Below are positions 27,594 through 35,585 of a DNA stretch of 64,000 nt, one piece after another. Below the pieces are notes generated by a model that worked only from the letters and a program-made list of their open reading frames with translations, was not told the origin of the DNA and did not search any database. A program made the position numbers and the translations under genes. The stretch covers positions 143,457-207,456 of the forward strand of contig NZ_MZNT01000016.1 in the NCBI RefSeq assembly GCF_002042965.1, in the 5' to 3' direction. Each line of letters opens with the position of its first letter. Positions within the stretch are counted from its first letter, which is position 1. The DNA is from Paenibacillus sp. 32352 (GTDB lineage: Bacteria > Bacillota > Bacilli > Paenibacillales > NBRC-103111).

Positions 27594-27644
27594 AAAAACC
27601 CTGCTGATTTTGCTCTATTGGAGCGAAAGGCAGGGCTTTCTTTT
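27594..27644 (+). terminator. Intrinsic terminator of the BREX operon
   Basis: CCCTGC (27599-27604) pairs with GCAGGG (27630-27635), inner GCTC/GAGC stem, followed by CTTTCTTTT. Confidence 0.8.
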
Positions 27645-27736
27645 GAAAAGCAGAGATATTAGTATCCGCCCCACTGAATATATGATGACAGCTCCGCCGC
27701 GGCACATGAATCGTTCAGTTAACGAAAATTTTCATA

Positions 27737-27770
27737 GTTGTCAGGGTGCGAGAGGGTAGGTTTTCGGACT
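27737..27770 (+). repeat. 34-bp imperfect direct repeat, copy 2
   Basis: Matches 27540-27573 at 29 of 34 positions, with the 3' sixteen bases GGTAGGTTTTCGGACT identical. It lies upstream of the HNH nuclease gene. Confidence 0.7.
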
Positions 27771-27832
27771 TATTATCAGTATTTATTAGAAGACGCTATT
27801 TATTATTTGTTCTTCTCTGATTTGAACTAGGT

Positions 27833-28852
27833 TTGATAGAAGTGGTAAAACATGGGGAAGGGTTAGGTTATGAAATAGTAAAGGCTGTCTTGAGTGGGGA
27901 AATCATCGAGCCTATTACTTTCCAAAAGGTGAAAGCTTATTGTGAAAGAAGCGGGATCCACGCAAGTGAAAATCATATGAGTGTCATTCTATCAAATGCT
28001 ACCGAAAATAACCATAGCCCAACATACAAAGTATATTTTGAACGTGTAGGTAAAGGAAAGTATCGAATCCTTCCTGAGTATAGGCGAGAAACAAAGTATT
28101 TCTGGCTTAATGTTGATTCAGTAAGTTATGAGTGGTCGTTTTCTGATTTAAAGGTAGGTAGAAGCCAAACCTATTCCAACTTGAATTCCAATGGTAACAG
28201 GCGGAAAAACGAGTTGTGTTTTAAATATATCCAAATTGGTGATAAAGCCCTTGCATATGAGACAGGAACAACCAAGGCGATTACAACAATTTGTCAAGTT
28301 GTCGATAAGTATGAAGAAAATGGGGAAATCTTAATTGAGTTCCGAAAGATCAGTGACTACGATCTGTTTTTGGAACTGGATTCAATGAAAACAATAAATG
28401 AATTAGTGGACTGTGATATTCTTAATAACCACAGAGGGACATTACTGGAGCTTGAAAAGAAACATTTTGATGTTTTGACAAGAAAGCTCGAAGACTTAAA
28501 CGGCTTCGATAGTTATTACAACGAGCTTAACATGCAAGTGAAGCAATCCTTGGCTGATGGGAATAAGGATAGAATAGCTCGCTTAGATCAACGTACCTCT
28601 GTTATCCCTGAAGTCTATGAAATAAGAGCACGGATGTTTAAGCGTAATCCTGATGTAATAGCTGAGGTTCTGGTTAGAGCAAATGGGAAATGTGAAAAAT
28701 GTGGAAATCCAGCTCCGTTTAATAGAGCATCTGACGGTACGCCTTATCTTGAAGTACATCACAAAAAAAGATTGGCTGATGGTGGAGAAGATACGGTAGA
28801 TAATGCAATTGCTGTATGTCCAAATTGTCATAGAGAGCTACATTTTGGTTGA
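27833..28852 (+). CDS. HNH endonuclease with PUA/EVE-like N-terminal domain, probable modification-dependent restriction enzyme
   Basis: 339 residues; TTG start at 27833 with only a weak site, and a GTG at 27842 is an alternative. Residues about 83-175 look like a PUA-superfamily (EVE/YTH-like) fold: YFWLNVDSVSYEW at its start, IQIGDKALAYETGTTKAITT in the middle, and QVVDKYEENGEI as last strands. The C-terminus is a zinc-containing HNH domain: CEKCGNP near 287, EVHHKKRLADGG near 306, CPNCHRELHFG at the end. EVE- or SRA-type domains bind modified bases, so the fusion fits type IV restriction of phage DNA. It is placed directly after BREX, analogous to the type IV enzymes that accompany some BREX loci. 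Confidence 0.75.
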   Translation: MIEVVKHGEGLGYEIVKAVLSGEIIEPITFQKVKAYCERSGIHASENHMSVILSNATENNHSPTYKVYFERVGKGKYRILPEYRRETKYFWLNVDSVSYEWSFSDLKVGRSQTYSNLNSNGNRRKNELCFKYIQIGDKALAYETGTTKAITTICQVVDKYEENGEILIEFRKISDYDLFLELDSMKTINELVDCDILNNHRGTLLELEKKHFDVLTRKLEDLNGFDSYYNELNMQVKQSLADGNKDRIARLDQRTSVIPEVYEIRARMFKRNPDVIAEVLVRANGKCEKCGNPAPFNRASDGTPYLEVHHKKRLADGGEDTVDNAIAVCPNCHRELHFG

Positions 28853-28927
28853 GTAATTCCGCCGCTGGCATTGAGTTTTGATCATATATCTGAATCAATG
28901 CAGAAAGATTCATATGTCCGTCCATGT

Positions 28928-28974
28928 GCCGAGCGATTATTAGGCAAGAGCCTCAATATCGCTCGGCTTTTCAT
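28928..28974 (+). terminator. Intrinsic terminator after the HNH gene
   Basis: GCCGAGCGAT (28928-28937) pairs with ATCGCTCGGC (28958-28967), followed by TTTTCATTT. It shares the GCCGAGCG stem with the terminators at 8046 and 35333. Confidence 0.8.
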
Positions 28975-29149
28975 TTCCAAATCATTCAGTGTTCTACTTT
29001 ACAAATATATGTGCAAAGGAGTGTTTGTGGACAAAAGATATAAAAACATCCTGAAACTTGAATTTCACATTGATAAATCAAGTTTACTTGACAAATTAGT
29101 GCATTGAGTAAATAATGGTAGTATCTGATTGGGAACGGGAGGGGTATTC

Positions 29150-29833
29150 ATGAAAATGTATCTTGAGAAGTGCATGCTGTTGGACGAGCAAAGGAGTCTG
29201 ATTGTAAGAGGGATACAAGAGGGCAAAAAGGAGTATCAGTCAATAAAGGCATTGCTTCCATCGTTCACTACAAACACGTATGACCCTCGTTTACAGTACG
29301 ATGCTGTAAATACGTATGTTGAAAAAATGATCCTGAGTGCCCCTCATACACAGATGAAAGTTTTTAAGAAAAAAGCTGGGTTTCATCCCTACATCGTTAT
29401 TCACGATATGATAAGAAATATATTTATCTTAGTTTCAAAACTACCTAAGAACAAATACATTTACAATTCGAGCGGGTACAGAGGAGACTTTGCTTCATCG
29501 AATTTTGATCGCCTTCTGGATATGGGAGCACCACGAGAAGAATTACTGGGGGATACGATTTATCAACCGTCACTGTTTCTTGGTTCAGAAAATCACCCCT
29601 TTGGAATCATAGTAAGTTATGATCGGGATAGTGATATCATTTATGAGGGAGCTTTAAGACCTGATCAGGAGGATTGGATCTACAAGGAAGATATTGCGGA
29701 TTCCATCATCCTCAATACAAGAGACGTAATTCCACTGAACAACTACCGAGCTTCCGATATCGAACCTCGGCTTAAAACTCCAAAAGAAGACAACGATATT
29801 GTAGTTAAATTGAAGAATTCCCCTTCAACTTAG
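29150..29833 (+). CDS. Unrecognised protein paired with an XRE-ImmA/IrrE gene
   Basis: About 227 residues from the ATG at 29150 (GGGAGGGG 5 nt upstream; the frame is open from 29129). Soluble, mixed alpha/beta. The central hydrophobic strand PYIVIHDMIRNIFILVSKL and the segment SYDRDSDIIYEGALRPD are visible, but no named motif. It ends 28 bp before the HTH-metallopeptidase gene and both share orientation. ImmA/IrrE-type proteins often cleave or regulate a partner encoded next door, so this protein may be the partner or an effector kept in check. That is inference from layout. Confidence 0.65.
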   Translation: MKMYLEKCMLLDEQRSLIVRGIQEGKKEYQSIKALLPSFTTNTYDPRLQYDAVNTYVEKMILSAPHTQMKVFKKKAGFHPYIVIHDMIRNIFILVSKLPKNKYIYNSSGYRGDFASSNFDRLLDMGAPREELLGDTIYQPSLFLGSENHPFGIIVSYDRDSDIIYEGALRPDQEDWIYKEDIADSIILNTRDVIPLNNYRASDIEPRLKTPKEDNDIVVKLKNSPST

Positions 29834-29861
29834 AAAGACTTCAGATTAGGAGCAATTTATC

Positions 29862-30998
29862 ATGAATGTAAAACAAGAGCCACAGTTTAACCCGAAAAGG
29901 CTAAGGGAGGCACGTTTAGTACGGGGCATGACAATTAGTGATCTTGCAGAAAAAATTGGGGTATCGAAACAAGCGATATCCCAATTTGAACTGGGAGAGC
30001 ATTCTCCAAAGCAAGAGACGGTGTTGGCGTTAATCAATACGCTCAAATTCCCAAAAAGCTTTTTTTATCGAGAGTTCAATGAACAATATGTTGGAAACAC
30101 ATTTTTTCGTGCCAATGCTACAGCGACAAAGAAGAGCAAAGAAGTTCAATTTCAAAAGACATTATTAGCGGGGTATGTCTACGAGTATTTATCAGAGTAC
30201 ATCGAATTCCCTGAGCTAAACTTACCCGATAGCTCCCTTTGCCATAATTCCGAGTGGGACAATAATTCAGTTGAGCTATTAGCCGAACAAGTTCGGAATC
30301 ATTGGGAGCTGGGTGATAAACCAATCACAAATATTGTCCACTTATTAGAGAGAAATGGGGTCATTGTATTTTCAGTAGATACTGACAGTGAAAAGGTCGA
30401 TGCTTTTTGTCAGCACCGAAAAGGCAGACCATATATTTTTCTTGGTAATGATAACCAATCGGCATTCAGACGGCAATTCGATGGTGCTCATGAATTAGGA
30501 CACATATTGATGCACAAGGAAATCGATAATCAAGACGTACTTAGCCGAATTGAATTTAAAGAAATGGAGAATCAAGCAAATCGGTTTGCATCAGCTTTGT
30601 TGTTGCCAGCAGAGGCATTTGCAAAGACAGTAACCTCAACATCATTGCTACATTTTGTGGAACTGAAGAGATATTGGAATGTTTCAATTGCCGCTATGTT
30701 GTACAGGTGTTTAGATTTGAAACTAATTGATGAGAGTAAATACACATCCCTTGTTAAACAAATGTCAATGAAAAAGATGAGGACAAAAGAGCCACTCGAT
30801 GATGTCTTTCCTCTACAGGAACCTGTAGTTTTAAGGAAAAGCATCTTAATGCTATTGGAGAACAAAATCAAAAATGAATTGCAGTTAATTCAAGAGATAT
30901 CCGTACCACAAGAATATATCGAAATGCTCTGCAATCTTGACCAAGGCACTCTAAACTATAAAGAACCTGAGCCTACTATAAGGTTGATAAAGAGATGA
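29862..30998 (+). CDS. XRE helix-turn-helix protein fused to ImmA/IrrE metallopeptidase domain
   Basis: 378 residues behind TTAGGAG. Residues about 9-70 are an XRE/Cro HTH (LREARLVRGMTISDLAEKIG, then VSKQAISQFELGEHSP). Residues about 165-280 are the ImmA/IrrE zinc peptidase domain with HELGH at 210-214 and the downstream ENQANRFASALLLP helix typical of the family. In ICEBs1 ImmA cleaves the ImmR repressor, and in Deinococcus IrrE cleaves DdrO. The fused form can be a stress- or phage-sensing regulator or the antitoxin-like half of a pair with the upstream gene. A 13-bp two-part hairpin follows at 31012. Confidence 0.9.
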   Translation: MNVKQEPQFNPKRLREARLVRGMTISDLAEKIGVSKQAISQFELGEHSPKQETVLALINTLKFPKSFFYREFNEQYVGNTFFRANATATKKSKEVQFQKTLLAGYVYEYLSEYIEFPELNLPDSSLCHNSEWDNNSVELLAEQVRNHWELGDKPITNIVHLLERNGVIVFSVDTDSEKVDAFCQHRKGRPYIFLGNDNQSAFRRQFDGAHELGHILMHKEIDNQDVLSRIEFKEMENQANRFASALLLPAEAFAKTVTSTSLLHFVELKRYWNVSIAAMLYRCLDLKLIDESKYTSLVKQMSMKKMRTKEPLDDVFPLQEPVVLRKSILMLLENKIKNELQLIQEISVPQEYIEMLCNLDQGTLNYKEPEPTIRLIKR

Positions 30999-31011
30999 TT
31001 TATACCGATAT

Positions 31012-31046
31012 GAAGCTCCAGTTCAAACCTGAACGGAGCTTCTTAC
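31012..31046 (+). terminator. Strong hairpin after the ImmA/IrrE gene
   Basis: GAAGCTCC (31012-31019) pairs with GGAGCTTC (31035-31042), and inner GTTCA/TGAAC pairs around an AACC loop. Only TTACATATT follows, so termination efficiency is uncertain. Confidence 0.6.
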
Positions 31047-31097
31047 ATATTATCGTTTCCAAGGAGTATAGTCGAATATTTTGGTGAAGCAGGTGGG

Positions 31098-31946
31098 ATG
31101 AAATTGCTCTCAATCGAAGAATATATTGCCCGAAGGAAGAAAGAAGATCAATTGAACGAATTCAGTCTTGCAAACCGCATGGAAAATATGAAGACCTGTG
31201 TTAACTATGTATTCGAGTATTTCAATCAATATCTGGATACAACCAAGTTGGATGAGCAGACTGTTTTGAATAATGAACGGCTCGAAAAGTGTAGGAATAG
31301 TATTTCGTGCTATGATGAGGAGATCCAGGATTGGCTGGTACATATTTATGACGAGTACAATAAAAAATTGGATCGAGCGATTATCAACTTTCTAAAAAAG
31401 GACGAGCTGTTTTACCTTTATTGTACAGAAAGTGAATTCAGAAGCTCGTCATATGAATGCTATGCTCAATTAGTGAAAAAGAATCCTTTTCTGAAAGATC
31501 AAACAGAAATGCTATTTTCATTCATAAAGGATTATCATCAGATTCAAAGCCAGCCTAATAATATCAATAAATTACTGATTTCCGATGAAGTGGATCAATG
31601 GGTTGAAAAAACGCGGCAGAAGTATAAGGTTGATATATTGGCATTTTGTAGCGATTGGGTTCATCGCTTTTATGACGATAAAGATAGTTGGCCAGTAAGC
31701 CATAGAAAAAAGAGCGATGTTCCGTATTGGAAATACGATTATGACTACAAGCAGAGAAGCAACATGTTTAATCTGAATTCACTCTACAGAAGAATATCTG
31801 ATAAACCATTTATTAAGGGGAAGAAGCAACACCTCGAAGCCATTATGATGTATTTTTGGCTTCATCATATAGAAAGGGACGAGGAGAACTATTGGCAAGA
31901 ATATGTAAGCAAAATTTCCAATCACTCTGTTCTGCTTGCCAATTAA
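31098..31946 (+). CDS. Unrecognised helical 282-residue protein
   Basis: ATG start with AGGTGGG immediately upstream (short spacing). It is largely helical, rich in Tyr, Trp, Lys and Asp, with no membrane segment. The acidic/aromatic stretch WKYDYDYKQRSNMFNLNSLY and the C-terminal HLEAIMMYFWLHHIERDEE (possible metal-binding His cluster) stand out. I recognise no family. It is 33 bp upstream of the next unknown gene on the same strand, so the two probably form a pair. Island position suggests defence by association only. Confidence 0.6.
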   Translation: MKLLSIEEYIARRKKEDQLNEFSLANRMENMKTCVNYVFEYFNQYLDTTKLDEQTVLNNERLEKCRNSISCYDEEIQDWLVHIYDEYNKKLDRAIINFLKKDELFYLYCTESEFRSSSYECYAQLVKKNPFLKDQTEMLFSFIKDYHQIQSQPNNINKLLISDEVDQWVEKTRQKYKVDILAFCSDWVHRFYDDKDSWPVSHRKKSDVPYWKYDYDYKQRSNMFNLNSLYRRISDKPFIKGKKQHLEAIMMYFWLHHIERDEENYWQEYVSKISNHSVLLAN

Positions 31947-31979
31947 GCACTTGAACGAAAGGTTCAATATTTATCAGGG

Positions 31980-32561
31980 GTGGTTACTCTGAAGCTAACT
32001 GGGCTTAAAGAATTGTATGCTGATATGAAGACAAACGGGATCAAAAGATATAAGTTTGCGTTTACTTATAACAAGGTCAGTTTCGATATTTTCTTTTTTA
32101 CTGATGAAATCCCATATAAGTTGATGTTCGGGGTTAAGGCTCATAACTTCTACTTTGAGGTAAATGTGAATAACGGATTTGTCATTGATACCAACATAGG
32201 AGATAAATATACTCAGTTACGAAAGATACTTGGGTTACAGTACGATCCCGATAATCCATTCAAGACTTTCTACTTTTTCACTGAATTCAATAAAAGGATT
32301 CCTCAGTCAGCGAATGTTCAAAATACTCCTGAACCATCTGATATTGCCTATTATCGGAAAGACGTAGAAGAATGTGACAAAATATACTTTATGGGTTGGA
32401 GAGATAACGAGAAGCGTGGAGAGAAAGTCAGTTCTGAGAATCTGTATAAAACAAGATTGCTGTTAGATTATGAGGCGTATTTGATATGTAAGAGGAAAAA
32501 TATCAGTAGCCGTTGGACACACGATAAAAGTTTAGCTCAAAAAATTCATTTACCCAATTAA
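31980..32561 (+). CDS. Unrecognised protein, possibly DUF6037-like
   Basis: About 193 residues. Start uncertain: the GTG at 31980 lies inside the AGGGG binding site, and the next codon at proper distance is a CTG (31989), so a rare start codon is possible. The N-terminal half is strand-rich (FAFTYNKVSFDIFFFTDEIPY, then FGVKAHNFYFEVNVNNGF); the C-terminal half is helical and basic. From memory it resembles small DUF6037-type proteins found in defence islands, unverified. It follows 31098 closely and is probably its partner. Confidence 0.55.
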   Translation: MVTLKLTGLKELYADMKTNGIKRYKFAFTYNKVSFDIFFFTDEIPYKLMFGVKAHNFYFEVNVNNGFVIDTNIGDKYTQLRKILGLQYDPDNPFKTFYFFTEFNKRIPQSANVQNTPEPSDIAYYRKDVEECDKIYFMGWRDNEKRGEKVSSENLYKTRLLLDYEAYLICKRKNISSRWTHDKSLAQKIHLPN

Positions 32562-32641
32562 ACGTAATGATAGGTTCATTTTCTGAGGATCAATTTTCCC
32601 GCCGCTGGGTTGGATCCGCAGTAATCTAAGGAGCGATTCAT

Positions 32642-33799
32642 ATGGATAACAATGCTCTTGCAGATGAAATTGCACTCTTCATTTCATCCAAAAGAGAAAG
32701 TGATTATTGGGATTTTAAAGAAAAATACCATTCCAATAAAGCAAACTTATTGCACGATATCATATGCATGGCAAATAACCGAGCTGATAGAGATGCTTAT
32801 ATAATATTTGGGGTGAGCGACGTTTGCGAAATAAAGGGAGTGGAAGGAGACGAGAATCGAAAAACACAGCAGAATGTGATCGACTTTCTGAAGGCGAAGA
32901 AGTTCAGTGGCGGCATCAGACCATCAGTTGAGTTGAAGTCATTGTTCATTCAAGGTAAGCAGATCGACGTTTTGATCGTAAAAAATAGTACAGATACTCC
33001 ATTTTTCTTAACTGAAGATTACTCTGATCAAGGACGTATTGTACGTGCTAACTACATATACACTCGTGTAGGCGACTCCAACACTGAAATCAATAAAAGT
33101 GCAGATATCAATCACATAGAATATCTATGGAAAAAACGGTTCCTGTTAAATAGACCTCCATTAGAACAGATCAAGAATAAATTGCGAACCAAGAGTGAAT
33201 GGAAAAGAGAAGAGGGAATGTTTTATAACGTATTCAATCCCGAATATACAATAAGCTTAGAATATGATGAAGACTGTGATCAACCTGAGTTCTATTCATA
33301 TGTGATGACGAATCACAGTACATCATTTGGCATACTGGATATAAGATGTTTCGGTACAAAGATGTTCAGTCAGCAATATGCAGTCCTGGATAGTGGAAGA
33401 TATCTGACAACTGTTCCCGAATGGGGTTTTATTTCTTTCGAAAAGCACAACCACAGTGAAACATACTCTTACAAATACTTCGTAAAAGATAGCCTGAATT
33501 ATATCCTTCATGAATTTTTATTGGAAGATGATCATGAAGCGATTTGGGCAAGAAACAGATTTTATGAAGTAGTTGTTACTTTCAATAACGAAGTGGAAAG
33601 GGATTTATTCGAGGAATACCTTGTCAGAAATAAACAACAATTTATTGATGAGTTGTGCAAAGAAGAGGATTCTTATGAATGGATTTATTCTGAAAACGAA
33701 AGAGAGAAACAACACATTCGTAGCGGGATTAAAACAGGAATTGCGCTAAATAGTCTGCTTGAGAAGTACCGTAGGTTAAAAATGGAACAGTCTCTTTAG
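32642..33799 (+). CDS. AlbA_2 (Schlafen-type) domain protein
   Basis: 385 residues with AAGGAG 8 nt before the ATG. Residues about 12-150 match the AlbA_2/Schlafen AlbA domain: RESDYWDFKEKYH, then DIICMANNRADRDAYIIFGV and NYIYTRVGDSNTEIN. This domain occurs in putative nucleic-acid-binding regulators and in RNase-like Schlafen proteins; many bacterial copies lie in phage-defence loci. The C-terminal about 220 residues are unrecognised. It is 34 bp upstream of the next gene start, in one operon. Confidence 0.75.
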   Translation: MDNNALADEIALFISSKRESDYWDFKEKYHSNKANLLHDIICMANNRADRDAYIIFGVSDVCEIKGVEGDENRKTQQNVIDFLKAKKFSGGIRPSVELKSLFIQGKQIDVLIVKNSTDTPFFLTEDYSDQGRIVRANYIYTRVGDSNTEINKSADINHIEYLWKKRFLLNRPPLEQIKNKLRTKSEWKREEGMFYNVFNPEYTISLEYDEDCDQPEFYSYVMTNHSTSFGILDIRCFGTKMFSQQYAVLDSGRYLTTVPEWGFISFEKHNHSETYSYKYFVKDSLNYILHEFLLEDDHEAIWARNRFYEVVVTFNNEVERDLFEEYLVRNKQQFIDELCKEEDSYEWIYSENEREKQHIRSGIKTGIALNSLLEKYRRLKMEQSL

Positions 33800-33833
33800 T
33801 TAAGTAAAAATGAAAAGTTTTAGGGGCGATATT

Positions 33834-34817
33834 GTGGTAGAAGAAATTAAGTTGAAAGACTTTATAAGCGACAGCATGATATTAGCAACACACGAATGTA
33901 GGGTATGCGGCAATCTTGTCGAATTAGCTTTTGAACCATACTCTATTAATTTAGAGGGTAAGTATATCGAGATAGATAGGTTTCCGCAGATGAAATGCAC
34001 TACTTGTAGTGCCTTGAGGTTGACAGAAAAGTCAAAAAAAGTGGTTCTTTATTTACATGATGAGCTGGACAAGCGAAATCAAGAAAAGGTAATTTCGACG
34101 CATCGGCATCTCGGAATAAAATATGATTTCTGCGAAGACGTCGAATTTTCGTATGATTATGAAGACTACCAGAACATACCTGGTTTAACCGCATTGGCGG
34201 GTGATGGCTTTCTAACACCTGTATTTTTTAATAAGAATTGTCTTATCTATTTTATGCATCATCCTGAATATGAACTTAACCTTTTTTCTGAATCATATGG
34301 CACTCTTCGATATATGGACGATTTTGAAATTCCCTTTGGCATTAATAGTAATGGTAAGGTCGTAATGTGGTTGGGGGATTTAGATAAGCTTAATCAAGAC
34401 ACACTGGACTACTTGAAAATTCATAATGTTGAGTCTGACCATACCCTTATTAATTCGGAATTTTACTTAGGTCAAATGTGTTGCATATTCAGTGAACCGA
34501 TTGTAGAAAGACAAATCATTAATTTACGAAACAAGCTATATGACAATTTGAAGATTCGGAAAGAACTAAATCTTAATCATCTGGATGAAGAAGTTATAGC
34601 AGTATTGGAGGACATTAGGAAGCCTATCACTTATAGCTCCCTTGAAATTAAGCCAGTCTTAAGTGCATTACATAAGATTTTGATTGAATCTGTGAACTTG
34701 AAAAACCTCAAATCCTTCTATAGAAGCACCGCTGAGCCTGTAGATAAGGAGCATGGGAAATGGGGAAGCATCAGGTATTATCAGTTTCTTTTGTTGTTGT
34801 TAAGTGGAAAAAAATGA
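33834..34817 (+). CDS. Unrecognised zinc-ribbon protein, likely truncated by a frameshift in an A7 run
   Basis: About 327 residues from a GTG at 33834 (AGGGGC 7 nt upstream); an in-frame ATG at 33810 lacks a site. A CxxC...CxxC zinc ribbon is seen near the N-terminus (HECRVCGN and MKCTTCSALRL). The rest is mixed alpha/beta without a known motif. The frame stops at AAA AAA TGA inside a run of seven A (34808-34814). The reading frame starting at 34804 (offset +1) continues with helical, protein-like sequence for 70 more codons, so the intact gene probably ran to 35037. See the finding on this run. Confidence 0.6.
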   Translation: MVEEIKLKDFISDSMILATHECRVCGNLVELAFEPYSINLEGKYIEIDRFPQMKCTTCSALRLTEKSKKVVLYLHDELDKRNQEKVISTHRHLGIKYDFCEDVEFSYDYEDYQNIPGLTALAGDGFLTPVFFNKNCLIYFMHHPEYELNLFSESYGTLRYMDDFEIPFGINSNGKVVMWLGDLDKLNQDTLDYLKIHNVESDHTLINSEFYLGQMCCIFSEPIVERQIINLRNKLYDNLKIRKELNLNHLDEEVIAVLEDIRKPITYSSLEIKPVLSALHKILIESVNLKNLKSFYRSTAEPVDKEHGKWGSIRYYQFLLLLLSGKK

Positions 34818-35037
34818 AGTTGATGATGAGGTCAAGAAACTAATTGCTCCCTTATATTTACTTAATGATTTAAGGATCCTTTATTTTCATATAATACCAA
34901 TTGAGAAGCAGGAATCACTGAAACAAAATATTGTATCTACACTTGAATTAGAATCGTTTCAAGCCACGGAGCATATGTATTCGAGATTAGTAAGTCGTTT
35001 ATATGATTTATTCGAGTACCTTGTCCAAAAATCATGA
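34804..35037 (+). pseudogene. C-terminal continuation of the zinc-ribbon gene, out of frame
   Basis: Open for 77 codons from a GTG with no binding site. The sequence NEVDDEVKKLIAPLYLLNDL and the amphipathic helices after it fit a continuation of 33834-34817. Removing one A from the A7 run would join them as SGKNEVDD. It could also be read through slippage on the A7 run. Confidence 0.5.
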
Positions 35038-35332
35038 ATGTTATTGCAATAGCCTAATTTCTATCGTAGCATTTGAAATCAATACGTCGGTTCAGTGATC
35101 TTCGAATCTCGGAATAGATTCGTTGGAAACATTATGCTTGATTGTTTCATGGAGGAGGGATTCTATCTTTCAACATTTTGAGTTTAATAATAAGAGCTGA
35201 CCCAGAATGGGAAAACGATAGTCAATGAACTCCCTATTCTCCCTAAACCCAAACCAATCCTACTATGTAAATAGCAATCAAAGTCATCTCAAAGCCTAAA
35301 TAGTCATACTAAAGCCTAAAAAATCATGTTAC

Positions 35333-35385
35333 GAGCCGAGCGAAATTCAGGTATCCACTCCTGTTTCTCCTCGGCTCTTTTCTCT
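35333..35385 (+). terminator. Hairpin terminator at right island edge
   Basis: GAGCCGAG (35333-35340) pairs with CTCGGCTC (35370-35377), with nested CAGG/CCTG, followed by TTTTCTCTTCTT. It resembles the terminator at 8046. Confidence 0.75.
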
Positions 35386-35504
35386 TCTTCAAAAGGGTCG
35401 CAAGACCAGAAACCCCTTGATAAATCTGGTTTTCCTCCGATTTTTTTCTCCGATTGTCTTTATCCCTTTCCCCAGCCTTTCCCTGTCTTTTCCCCTGCTC
35501 CTAA

Positions 35505-35518
35505 CACGACTTTAATTG
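35505..35518. repeat. CACGACTTTAATTG repeat, middle copy
   Basis: CACGACTTTAATTGC occurs here and 69 bp downstream (35573). Its first 13 bases also match the left edge copy at 8352. Confidence 0.45.
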
Positions 35519-35571
35519 CATTTTTGACACCGATTTTCTCCGTTCTGAACTCGATTTTGCCCCGTTTCTCA

Positions 35572-35585
35572 TCACGACTTTAATT
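35572..35585. repeat. 14-bp sequence shared with the left island edge (right copy)
   Basis: TCACGACTTTAATT, identical to 8351-8364. It sits where the AT-rich island ends. Confidence 0.35.

Noticed and set aside
27540..27770. CRISPR array
   Set aside because: Only two imperfect 34-bp copies 197 bp apart, with an operon terminator between them; no regular repeat-spacer pattern and no cas genes.
28871..29107. 78-codon frame after the HNH gene
   Set aside because: Runs through a strong terminator hairpin at 28928 and has no ribosome binding site; more likely non-coding.
8046..35385. Prophage or integrative element with its own integrase
   Set aside because: No integrase, recombinase, transposase, replication or phage structural gene is visible in the island; mobility remains only a hint from repeats and composition.
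35326..35583. 85-codon plus-strand frame at the right island edge
   Set aside because: Starts in a terminator hairpin and consists of Pro/Ser/Phe-rich translation of T/C-rich spacer.
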